Source of the DNA: an uncultured Psychroserpens sp.
GTDB lineage: Bacteria > Bacteroidota > Bacteroidia > Flavobacteriales > Flavobacteriaceae
Direction of reading: 5' to 3'
Length of the DNA stretch: 64,000 nucleotides
NCBI RefSeq assembly: GCF_947503375.1
Contig: NZ_CANNDQ010000001.1
Location: forward strand, 1 to 64,000
Shown: positions 8,316 to 17,088 of the stretch, in pieces
Numbering within the stretch: the first letter of the stretch is position 1
Layout: each line of letters opens with the position of its first letter
Notes under the pieces: generated by a model
What the model was told of the DNA's origin: nothing
What the model saw: only the letters and a program-made list of their open reading frames with translations
Database searches by the model: none
Program-made: the position numbers and the translations under genes

Positions 8316-8987
8316 TTATTTTTTTGATTTTAAGGCAATAAAATCTTTTAAATAAAATGGCTCAAAATAAGCGACATCTTCAGTGTCGCTTATTTTGTAT
8401 TTATTGTAAGCTAATACACTCATCTCTTTAGCAGAAGGAAGTTTTCCATCAACAAAAATAGCATTGTCATGCGAAATTAAAGTTTTCGTTTTTTCTACTG
8501 CATTTCCAACAAAGAACACTTTGCCGTTAGCTAGATAATCATGAAATGAATGCTCATTGAGTATTTGTGCTTCTATGGTTCTTACCTGCTTAAATGAACT
8601 ATTATATACCGCAGAGTAAACCTCTAGTCGTCTTGCATCTAGTATAGGAACTATTACACCTTCCGATACGTTAATTTGATATGCAAGTGCTTTTAATGTT
8701 GAAACAGAGATTAAAGGAATACCTAGTGCATAACTTAACCCTTTAGCTGCAGAAACACCTATACGTAAACCTGTGTACGAACCAGGACCCTTACTAACTG
8801 CAATAGCATCGATATTTTCTCTATTAATTTTGGCACTTTTAACAACTTCGTTTATGAAGACATGTAATGACTCTGCATGCGAATAATTGCTATTATTATC
8901 TTCTTTTAAAACTAAAGTCTCTCCTTTACTTGAAAGAGAGACTGAACAGTTTGTAGTTGACGTTTCTATGCTGAGTATAATTGCCAT
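8316..8987 (-). CDS. tsaB: tRNA N6-threonylcarbamoyladenosine biosynthesis protein TsaB
   Basis: A 223-residue cytoplasmic protein of the ASKHA fold that partners TsaD and TsaE in making t6A37 in tRNAs decoding ANN codons. The N-terminus (ILSIETSTTNCSVSL) and SKGPGSYTGLRIGVSAAKGLSYAL are TsaB hallmarks. It lacks the TsaD metal-binding histidines, and its length fits TsaB. It is the last gene after the export cluster, but a -7 box in the 31-bp gap suggests its own promoter. Near its 3' end the coding sequence contains the hairpin that probably terminates mscS on the other strand. Confidence 0.93.
   Translation of the reverse strand: MAIILSIETSTTNCSVSLSSKGETLVLKEDNNSNYSHAESLHVFINEVVKSAKINRENIDAIAVSKGPGSYTGLRIGVSAAKGLSYALGIPLISVSTLKALAYQINVSEGVIVPILDARRLEVYSAVYNSSFKQVRTIEAQILNEHSFHDYLANGKVFFVGNAVEKTKTLISHDNAIFVDGKLPSAKEMSVLAYNKYKISDTEDVAYFEPFYLKDFIALKSKK
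8364..8396 (+). terminator. Probable mscS terminator embedded in tsaB coding sequence
   Basis: AAAATAAGCGACA / loop tcttcag / TGTCGCTTATTTT is a perfect 13-bp stem followed by gTATTTATTG. It lies 55 bp after the mscS stop and within the 3' coding part of the convergent tsaB gene, where it encodes KISDTEDVAYFE. No other hairpin is seen between the two stop codons. Confidence 0.7.
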
Positions 8988-9008
8988 AATAAAGGTTGAA
9001 TCTTACAG

Positions 9009-9016
9009 CAAAAATA
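9009..9016 (-). promoter_or_regulatory. -7 promoter box of tsaB
   Basis: Reads TATTTTTG on the minus strand, between the adaptor stop (9019) and the tsaB ATG (8987). Exact TAnnTTTG match; no well-spaced TTG. Confidence 0.5.
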
Positions 9017-9018
9017 AA

Positions 9019-10317
9019 TTAATCTTCCTTCTTAATATCATTTTTAGCATTGTTCTTTGGCTCAATATCATCACCAGGGTTCAATTTTTTTGACACTAAG
9101 TTGTAAGGCCCTGTAATAATTTCATCTCCTTCACTCAAACCAGAAACAATTTCGATGTTGGTATCGTCTTGAATTCCAGTTTCTACAACTCTCAGTTTAG
9201 CTTTACCGTTATTAGCAACAAAAACACATTCGAATTTTTCTTCATTCTCTGGTTTTATTTCTTCAGACACACGGTCTTTATAACTTTTTTTTGTTGAAGA
9301 TGTATCTGTTTTGATTACTATAGAACTTATTGGAACGGCAATAGTCTTGTCTCTTGTATCTGTTATAATATCTACAGTTGCCGTCATACCTGGTCTAAAT
9401 GGGGAGAAATTTTCAGGTTTATCAACTAGTAAATCTTGATATGACTCTTCAAGAATTCTAATTTTCACTCTAAAATTAGTTACCTGATCAGCAGTCAAAG
9501 TTCCAGCCGCAGAGTTAGCTATTTCTGTAACCACTCCTTTGAATTCCTTTTTCAAATAAGCATCAACTTCAACCATGGTAGAATCCCCTATTTGAACCTT
9601 AACTATATCATTTTCATTCACATCGACTTCAACTTCCATATTGTTAAGATTTGCTACTCTTAAAATTTCTGTTCCAGCCATTTGTTGAGTTCCAACAACA
9701 CGTTCACCTAATTCAACATTAAGCAAAGAAATTGTACCACTCATTGGAGCATAAATGGTAGTTCTTTCTAAATTATCTTTTGCTTCGCTTACGGTAGCTG
9801 CAGCACTCTGAACATTGTAATATGCCGAGTTCTTTGCAGCCGCGGCTGTCTCGAATGATGCGATAGCTCTATCCCAATCTGCTTTAGATATCACTCCTTT
9901 TTCAAAAAGTAACTTGCTTCTATCGTAGTTTGCTTTTGCTTCTCTTAAAGAGGCTTCAGCTTGCTCTAAACCTGCTCTCACATTTTGATAAGATGCTTGT
10001 GATCTATTTACGGCTGATTGTATAAGATCTGGGTTTACTTTTACCAAAAGATCTCCTTTTTTTACTTGTTGACCTTCTTTAAATGGCAGCTCTAAAATCT
10101 CTCCAGATACTTCACTCGATATTTTTACCTCAACTTCAGGTTGTATTTTTCCGGTTGCCGAAACTGTTTCAGTAATGTCCATTAAGGCTACCTTTTTAAT
10201 TTCTACTTCAGCAAAATCACCTCTCTTACCAAACCAACCGCTTTTTGATGCAAGCACAAGAAGCGCTAAAAGAGAAGCTATAATAAGTAATATAAGGAGT
10301 GTTCTTCTTTTGATCAT
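9019..10317 (-). CDS. Periplasmic adaptor subunit (membrane fusion protein, MacA-like) 2
   Basis: A 432-residue membrane fusion protein linking an inner-membrane transporter to an outer-membrane TolC channel. Residues 1-25 form a single N-terminal membrane anchor. A split lipoyl/barrel-sandwich domain (VKISSEVSGEILELPFKEG with TIYAPMSGTISLLNVELG) flanks a coiled-coil hairpin (about 105-190, Ala/Glu-rich), followed by a beta-barrel and a membrane-proximal domain. It begins 3 bp after the TolC-like gene and is clearly co-transcribed. A second adaptor lies on the other side of the TolC gene. MacA-like is likelier than RND-type because the cluster encodes MacB-like permeases and no RND pump. Confidence 0.88.
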   Translation of the reverse strand: MIKRRTLLILLIIASLLALLVLASKSGWFGKRGDFAEVEIKKVALMDITETVSATGKIQPEVEVKISSEVSGEILELPFKEGQQVKKGDLLVKVNPDLIQSAVNRSQASYQNVRAGLEQAEASLREAKANYDRSKLLFEKGVISKADWDRAIASFETAAAAKNSAYYNVQSAAATVSEAKDNLERTTIYAPMSGTISLLNVELGERVVGTQQMAGTEILRVANLNNMEVEVDVNENDIVKVQIGDSTMVEVDAYLKKEFKGVVTEIANSAAGTLTADQVTNFRVKIRILEESYQDLLVDKPENFSPFRPGMTATVDIITDTRDKTIAVPISSIVIKTDTSSTKKSYKDRVSEEIKPENEEKFECVFVANNGKAKLRVVETGIQDDTNIEIVSGLSEGDEIITGPYNLVSKKLNPGDDIEPKNNAKNDIKKED

Positions 10318-10320
10318 AAT

Positions 10321-11763
10321 TTAAAACTTTAGTTCTGTTGCAGGAATTCCAAAATACAATTCTAATACTTTTAACTTAAATATATAATCATATTTAGCAC
10401 GATTCAATTCGATATTAGAATTGTCATAACGTAATTTAGATTGGCTAAAATCAAATGCATTCGTCAAACCTACATCGTAACGCTCTTTAGCATACTCATA
10501 AGCTAATTCTTGAGATTCCAAAGCTTTTTTAGCTGCCTCATAAGATTTAAAAGCACCTCTAGCATCAACATATGCTTGATACACAGTAGATTCTAAATCT
10601 AATTCAGCTTGCTCTAGTTGATATTTTGTGCGTTCAAGATTAACTTGATTACGCTTAACATTGCCTCGTGTTGCGAACCCATTCAAAATAGGAATATTTA
10701 ATTGTAATCCATAAGAAATACCATCATTTTGCCATAATTGATCTGTAAATGGGTCTGCACCTACTTCACGAGTTAACGTATTTGGGAACTGACTCACTAC
10801 GGCTTGACCTGTAGCTTCCACAACACCTATTTGCCGAGTTTCTGTTGGGTTACTTGCATTAATTTCTTGTATAAATGAAGTTGCATCAGTATATCTAGTA
10901 TCGTAGCCAAAAAATGCTGAAAGCGTAGGATAAAATGCACCTCTAGCAATTTGAAGGTCTTTCTCAGCGAGTGCAACATTTTCTTCAGCTATTTTTATCT
11001 CAGACCTGCTTTCTTTGGCTTTGGCTAATATTTCTGAAATGTCTTTATCTGCAATACCACCATCAATAATATCGTAACCTTCATCTTCTATATCAAAATT
11101 TTCGTAATCTTTTATTAATAGCAATTGTGCTAAACTAATTAAAGATATTTGTATGCTGTTTTCTGCATTAATGATTGCTTGTTGCTCACTAGCATCAGTA
11201 GCTTTTATTTCAAGTAGATCACCTCTAGGTAATGAACCTGCATCTACTAAGTCTTGAGTACGAGTTATTTGCTCTTTAGTAACATCATTTTGAGACTTTA
11301 GCACTTTAAGATTAGCCTTGTTCAGGATTACTTGAAGGTAACCATTTGCTACAAATAGTGAAATATCGTCTTTCATTTTATCAAGACGATACTGACTCGC
11401 TAATCTAGAAATTTCTGCACGTTGTAATGTTCTATAATTTCTTAGACCGTCAAACAAGGTATAACCTACATTAACACGTCCTGTTACAGACAAAAATGTA
11501 GTGGTTTGGGCATTATTCGTAACTGGGTTAAAACTAAGACCTGTATTTTCTGAAATCCCACTTGAAGCACTCAAACTTGGCAAAAAATTACCAATGGCTG
11601 TGAGCTTATCAACTTCCGCAGCATCAACATCTAACTCACTTTGTTTTACTGAAATGTTGTTTTCTAAAGCATGTTGAACACATTCAATGAGTGTCCATTT
11701 TTTATTTTGAGCTTGAGAGCTTATTGTTATTAAAATAATAACTATGCAAATTGTTTTTCTCAT
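10321..11763 (-). CDS. TolC family outer-membrane efflux protein
   Basis: A 480-residue outer-membrane channel subunit. A signal peptide (MRKTICIVIILITISSQAQ) is followed by two TolC/OEP repeats with long helices (about 25-230 and 250-470); motifs include VNVGYTLFDGLRN and LNIPILNGFATRGNV, the two equivalent beta-strand entries. Length is normal for the family. It sits between the two adaptor genes, 3 bp before one and 52 bp after the other, so it should complete the tripartite exporter. Substrate is unknown. Confidence 0.9.
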   Translation of the reverse strand: MRKTICIVIILITISSQAQNKKWTLIECVQHALENNISVKQSELDVDAAEVDKLTAIGNFLPSLSASSGISENTGLSFNPVTNNAQTTTFLSVTGRVNVGYTLFDGLRNYRTLQRAEISRLASQYRLDKMKDDISLFVANGYLQVILNKANLKVLKSQNDVTKEQITRTQDLVDAGSLPRGDLLEIKATDASEQQAIINAENSIQISLISLAQLLLIKDYENFDIEDEGYDIIDGGIADKDISEILAKAKESRSEIKIAEENVALAEKDLQIARGAFYPTLSAFFGYDTRYTDATSFIQEINASNPTETRQIGVVEATGQAVVSQFPNTLTREVGADPFTDQLWQNDGISYGLQLNIPILNGFATRGNVKRNQVNLERTKYQLEQAELDLESTVYQAYVDARGAFKSYEAAKKALESQELAYEYAKERYDVGLTNAFDFSQSKLRYDNSNIELNRAKYDYIFKLKVLELYFGIPATELKF

Positions 11764-11815
11764 GATTAACTTGTATGTCTCTGAATATATTAAAGTGTTA
11801 CACTAAATATTAAAA

Positions 11816-12976
11816 CTATCGTCCTGTAAATTGCTGAACACCCTGAACAGGATTCCAAACTTTAATTTTATCCTCTTTATTAATCCCATTTTTTACCTCT
11901 ACAAAGATACCGTCACCAATACCTAGTTCTAGATCTTTTCGTTCAAATTTTTGATCTCCAACTTGAACTTCGACATATGGTTTTTTAGTCTCTTCATCGT
12001 ACTGTACTAATGCTTCTTTAATAGCTAAGACCTTTTCAGCTTTTTCTAGAATAATTGATGCATTTGCACTCAGTCCTACGCGAATAAAAGTAGAATCCAT
12101 TTTCTTAACTGTTCCTTTTATCTCAAACTGTATCGCGCCATTTTCTTCAACACCTTTTGGCGCTATATAATCTAAAACCGCATCAAAAGTTTTTCCTTCT
12201 ATGGCTCCAACAGTTATTTCTAAAGGGAGGCCTTCTTTGATTTTTCCAACTTCACTTTCATCAACTTTACCTTCAAAGATCATTTTTGTAACATCTGCTA
12301 ATGAAGCAATAGATGTTCCTTCGTTAAAATTATTTGCTTCAATAACTTGATTTCCTGCTTTTACCGGAACATCTAGAACCATCCCAGCTACAGTTGCTCT
12401 AACTTGAGTTTGAGCTATATTACCTAATCCAGATGTAGTACCAGTTTTAATGATGTCGTAATTTTGACGTGATTGGGTGACATTAATCCTAGCTTGTTCT
12501 ACTTGTTGCTTCGCTTGTAAATAGGTGTTATTTACTTGGTCGAACTCATTTGCAGCGATTACATCCTTCTCAAAGAGTTCCTTTTGGCGGTCAAAAATTG
12601 CTTTTTGTGTTTTATAATTGATTTCTGCAGTTTGCAAAGCTGTTCTGTTTGAAGCTATATTATTTTTAGCACTTGTAAGATTTGACACATTAGGAATAAC
12701 ACGAATCTGAGCAATCAAATCGCCTTGCTTCACATATTCTCCAGCTTCAATAAACACTTCTTCTACTACTCCAGAGATATTAGGTTTGATTAAAATCTCT
12801 TCCTTGGGAACAATACTTCCTGTGGCTACTGTTTTAACCACTATTGTTTCTTCTGAAGGCATTTCAGTAGTATAAGTTACTGGATCTTCTTGGTTTTTCT
12901 GCCATAGGTAGTATAGTGCTACTACGAAAAGCGTAACAATTAATAATAGTGCAATTAATGTTTTTGTTCTTTTCAT
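11816..12976 (-). CDS. Periplasmic adaptor subunit (MacA/HlyD-like) 1
   Basis: A 386-residue membrane fusion protein with an N-terminal anchor (about 7-25), a lipoyl-like half-motif (ILIKPNISGVVEEVFIEAGE), a helical hairpin (about 105-180), the second half (VRATVAGMVLDVPVKAGNQV), then beta-barrel and membrane-proximal domains. It directly follows the second permease gene (18-bp gap), as expected for the natural partner of a MacB-like transporter. It is shorter than the other adaptor in this operon and clearly diverged from it, so the two are old paralogues. Confidence 0.88.
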   Translation of the reverse strand: MKRTKTLIALLLIVTLFVVALYYLWQKNQEDPVTYTTEMPSEETIVVKTVATGSIVPKEEILIKPNISGVVEEVFIEAGEYVKQGDLIAQIRVIPNVSNLTSAKNNIASNRTALQTAEINYKTQKAIFDRQKELFEKDVIAANEFDQVNNTYLQAKQQVEQARINVTQSRQNYDIIKTGTTSGLGNIAQTQVRATVAGMVLDVPVKAGNQVIEANNFNEGTSIASLADVTKMIFEGKVDESEVGKIKEGLPLEITVGAIEGKTFDAVLDYIAPKGVEENGAIQFEIKGTVKKMDSTFIRVGLSANASIILEKAEKVLAIKEALVQYDEETKKPYVEVQVGDQKFERKDLELGIGDGIFVEVKNGINKEDKIKVWNPVQGVQQFTGR

Positions 12977-12994
12977 TTTTTGATGATTAAATAT

Positions 12995-14254
12995 TTATTC
13001 TATTCTTAAAGCGTCAACAGGTTTCATTTTTGTTGCTCTATTTGCTGGTATAAAACCAGCGGCTAATCCTGACACTGTTAAAATGATTAATGCCGTAAAT
13101 ACCACTTGCATACCTACACTTGGATTAGCAAAATTTTCAGTTGGACCAACATTATCTAGTATAGCATTGAGAGCCCATATAAAAAATGCAGCAAAGGATA
13201 CACCTAGCATTCCAGAGATTATAGTTAATATTAAGCTTTCGTGTAGTATTTGTCCTTTAATCATCCAAGGTGAAGCTCCTAATGCACGTCTGATTCCAAT
13301 TTCCTTGGTACGCTCTTTTACTACTATTAGCATAATATTATTTATCCCTATTATACCTGACATTAGTACTAACGCTCCAACAAAATAGCCTACAAAAGCC
13401 AATATTGAAAATAGACCTTGCATTTGAGCAAATTCTTCAGCCAAATCAGAATGACCAATCGCTCTATGATCTTCTGGATGCACTTTATGTCTGGATTTCA
13501 TTAAATCAAAAATTTGCTGTTTTATTGAAGTAATAGGCACATCATCAACTGCTGTTATAGCCATCCAACCAACTCGGTCACCTCTGTTAAATGCTTGTCC
13601 GAAAGTAGTAAATGGGATATAAATTGTATTAGCTTCCTCTTCTCTATTCCCTTGACTATTACCGTTTTCAAAAGTGCCAACAACCATAAAGTTGACGCCA
13701 TTAATTTTAATGTAAGTCCCTAGTGCCTCTTCATCCTTATCGTATAGGGCTTTGACCACACCAGTGCCGATAACACAGATCTTTCGCTTTTCATTAATAT
13801 CAGAATAACTAATAAAACGACCTTGCAAAATATCTAAAGGTTGTTGGTTGATATATTCTGGATAATCTCCATATATCTGAAACGCAGCTGTTTTAGTACC
13901 CCTAATAACGTTATTATTACCTCTATAGCCTCCAAGTTGATTTCTTGGTGACACATACTTAAGATTTGGTACTTCTCTTTTTATAGCAGCGACATCATCA
14001 AGTTTATAATTAAACCATCGCCCTTTTGGCAAACCTTTATATGGCTTTGAAGTTCCTTGTGTCCACATAAACAAAGAATTAGTAGCAAAGCCTCCAAAAT
14101 CTGACATTACTCCATTTTTTAAGCCATTAGTTAAAGCCAATAATGCGACTAATATGAATATTCCCCAGAATACTCCAAAGGCTGTCAAGCCTGTTCTGAG
14201 CTTGTTTGCATTTAGGGCTTCTAGTATTTCGTTCCAGCGTTCTTTATCAAACAT
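12995..14254 (-). CDS. MacB-like ABC transporter permease 2
   Basis: A 419-residue inner-membrane permease. One N-terminal membrane helix (about 20-42), a large periplasmic MacB core domain (about 45-280), then three helices of the FtsX domain (about 285-415) with the family motif VVKERTKEIGIRRALGASP. It lacks its own ATPase domain. It starts MFDKERW, like the adjacent paralogue's MFDLERW, and the gap is 1 bp, so the two probably arose by duplication and act as a heterodimer with the ATPase encoded upstream. MacB-type proteins transduce force across the periplasm rather than moving substrate through the inner membrane. Confidence 0.9.
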   Translation of the reverse strand: MFDKERWNEILEALNANKLRTGLTAFGVFWGIFILVALLALTNGLKNGVMSDFGGFATNSLFMWTQGTSKPYKGLPKGRWFNYKLDDVAAIKREVPNLKYVSPRNQLGGYRGNNNVIRGTKTAAFQIYGDYPEYINQQPLDILQGRFISYSDINEKRKICVIGTGVVKALYDKDEEALGTYIKINGVNFMVVGTFENGNSQGNREEEANTIYIPFTTFGQAFNRGDRVGWMAITAVDDVPITSIKQQIFDLMKSRHKVHPEDHRAIGHSDLAEEFAQMQGLFSILAFVGYFVGALVLMSGIIGINNIMLIVVKERTKEIGIRRALGASPWMIKGQILHESLILTIISGMLGVSFAAFFIWALNAILDNVGPTENFANPSVGMQVVFTALIILTVSGLAAGFIPANRATKMKPVDALRIE

Positions 14255-14255
14255 T

Positions 14256-15500
14256 TTATTCGTCTCTTAGTGCAACAATAGGTTTAATCTTTGCGGCGCG
14301 ATAAGCAGGAATAAATCCAGCTATTGCACCAGCAACAACAAGTATAAAGACAGTCGTTAGCGCCAAATTAAAATTAACTTGAGGATTCTTGATAAAATCA
14401 TGTTGTATTTGTGGCCCTGCAAGTTCTAGAAGACCTAGACCGAAAATTAACCCGAATAATCCGGCAAACATAGTTACAAAAACTGCTTCTTGAAGAATCA
14501 TTCCAATAATTGAAATAGGTAGTGCGCCCAATGCTTTTCTAATACCTATTTCTTTAGTACGTTCTTTAACGATAATGAGCATGATATTACCAACACCTAC
14601 GATTCCCGCAATGATAGTTCCAATACCTACAAACCAAAATACAGCTTGAATTGTAGCTATTATTGAATAAATTTCTTTTGCTTTTTCTAATGTATTGAAA
14701 ACTTGTATTGCCCTCGTATCGTCAGGTGATACTGTATGTATTAATTTCAATTCGTTTTCTATGGCCTGTGACATATTATTAGACAATTCAACTGCCTCGT
14801 CAAAATTATCTGACATCTTAACTGTTACCAATATGTTTCTAATATTATCTCCAGCTCCAAAGACTTTCTGTGAGGTAGATAAAGGAATATAAGCTTGTTG
14901 TTCTTCGCGCTCACCTCCTGGGTCTATAAAAACACCAACCACTTTAAAACTAATCCCAAAAATCTTTATGTCTTTATCAATTGGATTTTCATCTTTAAAT
15001 AAATCCTGTTTCAATTTTCTACCAATAACAGCTACTTTTCGTGTTTCATCTAAATCTGTTTGATTTACGAATCTACCAGACTCCATATCTGCATTTTCAA
15101 TAAATTGATGTCCTGGCATTGCGCCTCGAACTTGATATCTCACGCTTTCATTCTTATAAGTTATATCGGCTCCCCATATAGAGTATAGGGCTGTTTCATG
15201 TTCTATATTCTTTTCATATTTTTTAGAAATGAAATCAAAATTCTCATTTTTCATTTGAATATATCGCCCAGGGTTTAACCCTTTATAACCTTTAGTAGTG
15301 ACACTTGTCCATACTGTAATCAAGTTTGTAGCATCTCGCTCAAATTCAGATTTCACACCATTTTCAAGTCCTTTACTAAAGCCCAAAAGTATAACCAATA
15401 TAAATATACCTGAAGCAACTGAGAGACCAGTTAAGAATGTACGAAGTTTATTTTTTCGTAAAGTTTCAAATATTTCTTGCCAACGCTCTAAATCAAACAT
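14256..15500 (-). CDS. MacB-like ABC transporter permease 1
   Basis: A 414-residue paralogue of the next permease with the same plan: an N-terminal helix, a periplasmic MacB core domain and a three-helix FtsX domain containing IVKERTKEIGIRKALGALP. The start codon lies inside the end of the ATPase gene (overlap ATGTTTGA, 8 bp), a typical sign of translational coupling. The periplasmic domains of the two permeases differ much more than the membrane domains, which suggests non-equivalent partners or contacts with two different adaptors (inference). Confidence 0.9.
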   Translation of the reverse strand: MFDLERWQEIFETLRKNKLRTFLTGLSVASGIFILVILLGFSKGLENGVKSEFERDATNLITVWTSVTTKGYKGLNPGRYIQMKNENFDFISKKYEKNIEHETALYSIWGADITYKNESVRYQVRGAMPGHQFIENADMESGRFVNQTDLDETRKVAVIGRKLKQDLFKDENPIDKDIKIFGISFKVVGVFIDPGGEREEQQAYIPLSTSQKVFGAGDNIRNILVTVKMSDNFDEAVELSNNMSQAIENELKLIHTVSPDDTRAIQVFNTLEKAKEIYSIIATIQAVFWFVGIGTIIAGIVGVGNIMLIIVKERTKEIGIRKALGALPISIIGMILQEAVFVTMFAGLFGLIFGLGLLELAGPQIQHDFIKNPQVNFNLALTTVFILVVAGAIAGFIPAYRAAKIKPIVALRDE

Positions 15501-16194
15501 GCTGAGTAGCTCTAACTTGTTCTACCTTACTATCATCGATAATAACACCATCTTTGAGATTCACAATTCGTTTGGTCATTTGAGCAATGTCATGCTCATG
15601 TGTGACTACGAGTATGGTCTTCCCTTCATCATTAATACCTTGAATGAGTTCCATGACTTCATATGAAGTTTTCGTGTCAAGAGCTCCTGTAGGTTCATCA
15701 GCTAAAAGAACTTTTGGTTCACTGGCTAATGCTCTTGCTATCGCTACACGTTGTTTTTGTCCTCCTGAAAGTTCACTTGGTAAATGGTGCGACCATTGTG
15801 CAAGGCCTACTTTTTCTAAATAATGCATGGCTCTTTCTGTACGTTCTTTCCTTTTAATCCCTTTGTAATACAATGGCATTGAAACGTTATCTAATGCACT
15901 TTTGTAGTTAATAAGATTGAACGATTGGAAAACGAATCCTAAAAATTCGTTTCGGTACTTAGCAGCAACTTTTTCGTTAAGGTCTTTTATATGAAAATTA
16001 TCAAGTGTATAACTGCCAGAATCTGCCTCATCTAGCATACCTAATATATTAAGTAGTGTTGATTTTCCAGAACCTGAAGATCCCATAATTGACACAAGTT
16101 CACCTTCAGCAACATCAAAGTTAATTCCTTTTAGCACATGAAGTGAATTACTACCCATGTGATACGATTTATGTAAATCCTTTATCTGGATCAT
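15493..16194 (-). CDS. ABC transporter ATP-binding protein (MacB/LolD type)
   Basis: A 233-residue cytoplasmic ATPase. Walker A GSSGSGKST, Q-loop in FVFQSFNL, signature LSGGQKQRVAIARAL, Walker B VLLADEPTGALD, and H-loop VVTHEHDIA are all intact. It heads the export operon (ATPase, permease, permease, adaptor, TolC, adaptor) and overlaps permease 1 by 8 bp. The upstream gap (16195-16328) has only a one-mismatch -7 candidate (TAATATTG), and no terminator is seen after the preceding gene, so read-through from the oxidase-assembly genes is possible. Confidence 0.93.
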   Translation of the reverse strand: MIQIKDLHKSYHMGSNSLHVLKGINFDVAEGELVSIMGSSGSGKSTLLNILGMLDEADSGSYTLDNFHIKDLNEKVAAKYRNEFLGFVFQSFNLINYKSALDNVSMPLYYKGIKRKERTERAMHYLEKVGLAQWSHHLPSELSGGQKQRVAIARALASEPKVLLADEPTGALDTKTSYEVMELIQGINDEGKTILVVTHEHDIAQMTKRIVNLKDGVIIDDSKVEQVRATQHV

Positions 16195-16328
16195 AGCGGA
16201 GATGGTTAATTCCTACAATATTACGCAATTACCTAAACGGTTAATGCTAAGTATTTGTTAAGAATTGTATTTGATTGATATTTATAAGACTTCTAAATAT
16301 CAAAAATGTTACCAATTTTCACAAAAAA

Positions 16329-16559
16329 CTATGATTTTTTTGTTCTGAAGAACTTAAAATATATCAAAACACCTATTCCAGCTATTAAAATATAAGGAAC
16401 AGACATCAAATAGACTATACCATCATTAATACCTTCAGCTGTTGATTGTCCTTCCTCACTTTCTAAAACAGCTCTACACATTGCACACTGAGCATTTATC
16501 CTAATCGTGAAGAAAATGACTAATAAATTAAATAAAATTTTATGTTTTATCTTAAACAT
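16329..16559 (-). CDS. Small exported CxxC membrane protein next to oxidase assembly genes
   Basis: A 76-residue protein. A signal-peptide-like N-terminus (about 1-23, ending INA) is followed at once by QCAMCRA with cysteines at 25 and 28, a short acidic stretch, and one membrane helix (about 47-68) ending in FKFFRTKKS. I do not recognise a named family. It overlaps the DUF420 gene by 8 bp and is the last gene of the SCO/DUF420 set, so a role in oxidase copper or thiol chemistry outside the inner membrane is a reasonable inference, not shown. The first helix could alternatively stay as an uncleaved anchor. Confidence 0.7.
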   Translation of the reverse strand: MFKIKHKILFNLLVIFFTIRINAQCAMCRAVLESEEGQSTAEGINDGIVYLMSVPYILIAGIGVLIYFKFFRTKKS

Positions 16560-17088
16560 AATATGGTGAAATCATTAGGTAAACTACAACACCAGTTATT
16601 GCGACATATAACCATAATGGAAATGTGATTTTTGCAATTTTTTTATGACGCTCAATATTGTTAGTTATAGCCCTTACATAAGTAATTAAAACGAAGGGTA
16701 TTACTGCAACCGATAGAAGAATATGAGTGAGTAATATAAAATAATACACATACTTAATTGCACCTTCACCACCGAACTTTGTTGAATCACTAGTCATATG
16801 ATAAGCAACATACATGGCTAAAAAAGCTACGGAAAGTGAAATAGCAAATTTCATTAGGTTTTCATGAAGCTTTAATTTTTTATTTTTTACTGCCCACAAT
16901 GCAACTAACAAAACAACTGCTGTAACTGCATTTATTGTAGCATAAATTGGTGGTAAAAATGATAAAGGTTCAACGTTTGGGATCTTTACAGAAAAAAGAA
17001 CTGTAACTACAATTGGAATTACAATTGACAGTAGTACAATCCATTTATTATATTTTCTCTCTTCAGAATTCATTTTAGTACGATTCAT
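16552..17088 (-). CDS. DUF420 membrane protein (CtaM-like oxidase assembly factor)
   Basis: A 178-residue inner-membrane protein with about five hydrophobic segments (about 17-36, 45-65, 80-97, 112-135, 153-175) and conserved His residues within or beside them (LHENLMKF, YHMTSDS, LTHILLS, RHKKIAK). This is the DUF420 pattern; the staphylococcal member CtaM is required for aa3-type oxidase maturation. Start and stop with the SCO gene overlap as TAATG. Position between the SCO gene and the CxxC protein supports a job in oxidase cofactor assembly. The family call is firm; the function is by analogy. Confidence 0.85.
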   Translation of the reverse strand: MNRTKMNSEERKYNKWIVLLSIVIPIVVTVLFSVKIPNVEPLSFLPPIYATINAVTAVVLLVALWAVKNKKLKLHENLMKFAISLSVAFLAMYVAYHMTSDSTKFGGEGAIKYVYYFILLTHILLSVAVIPFVLITYVRAITNNIERHKKIAKITFPLWLYVAITGVVVYLMISPYYV

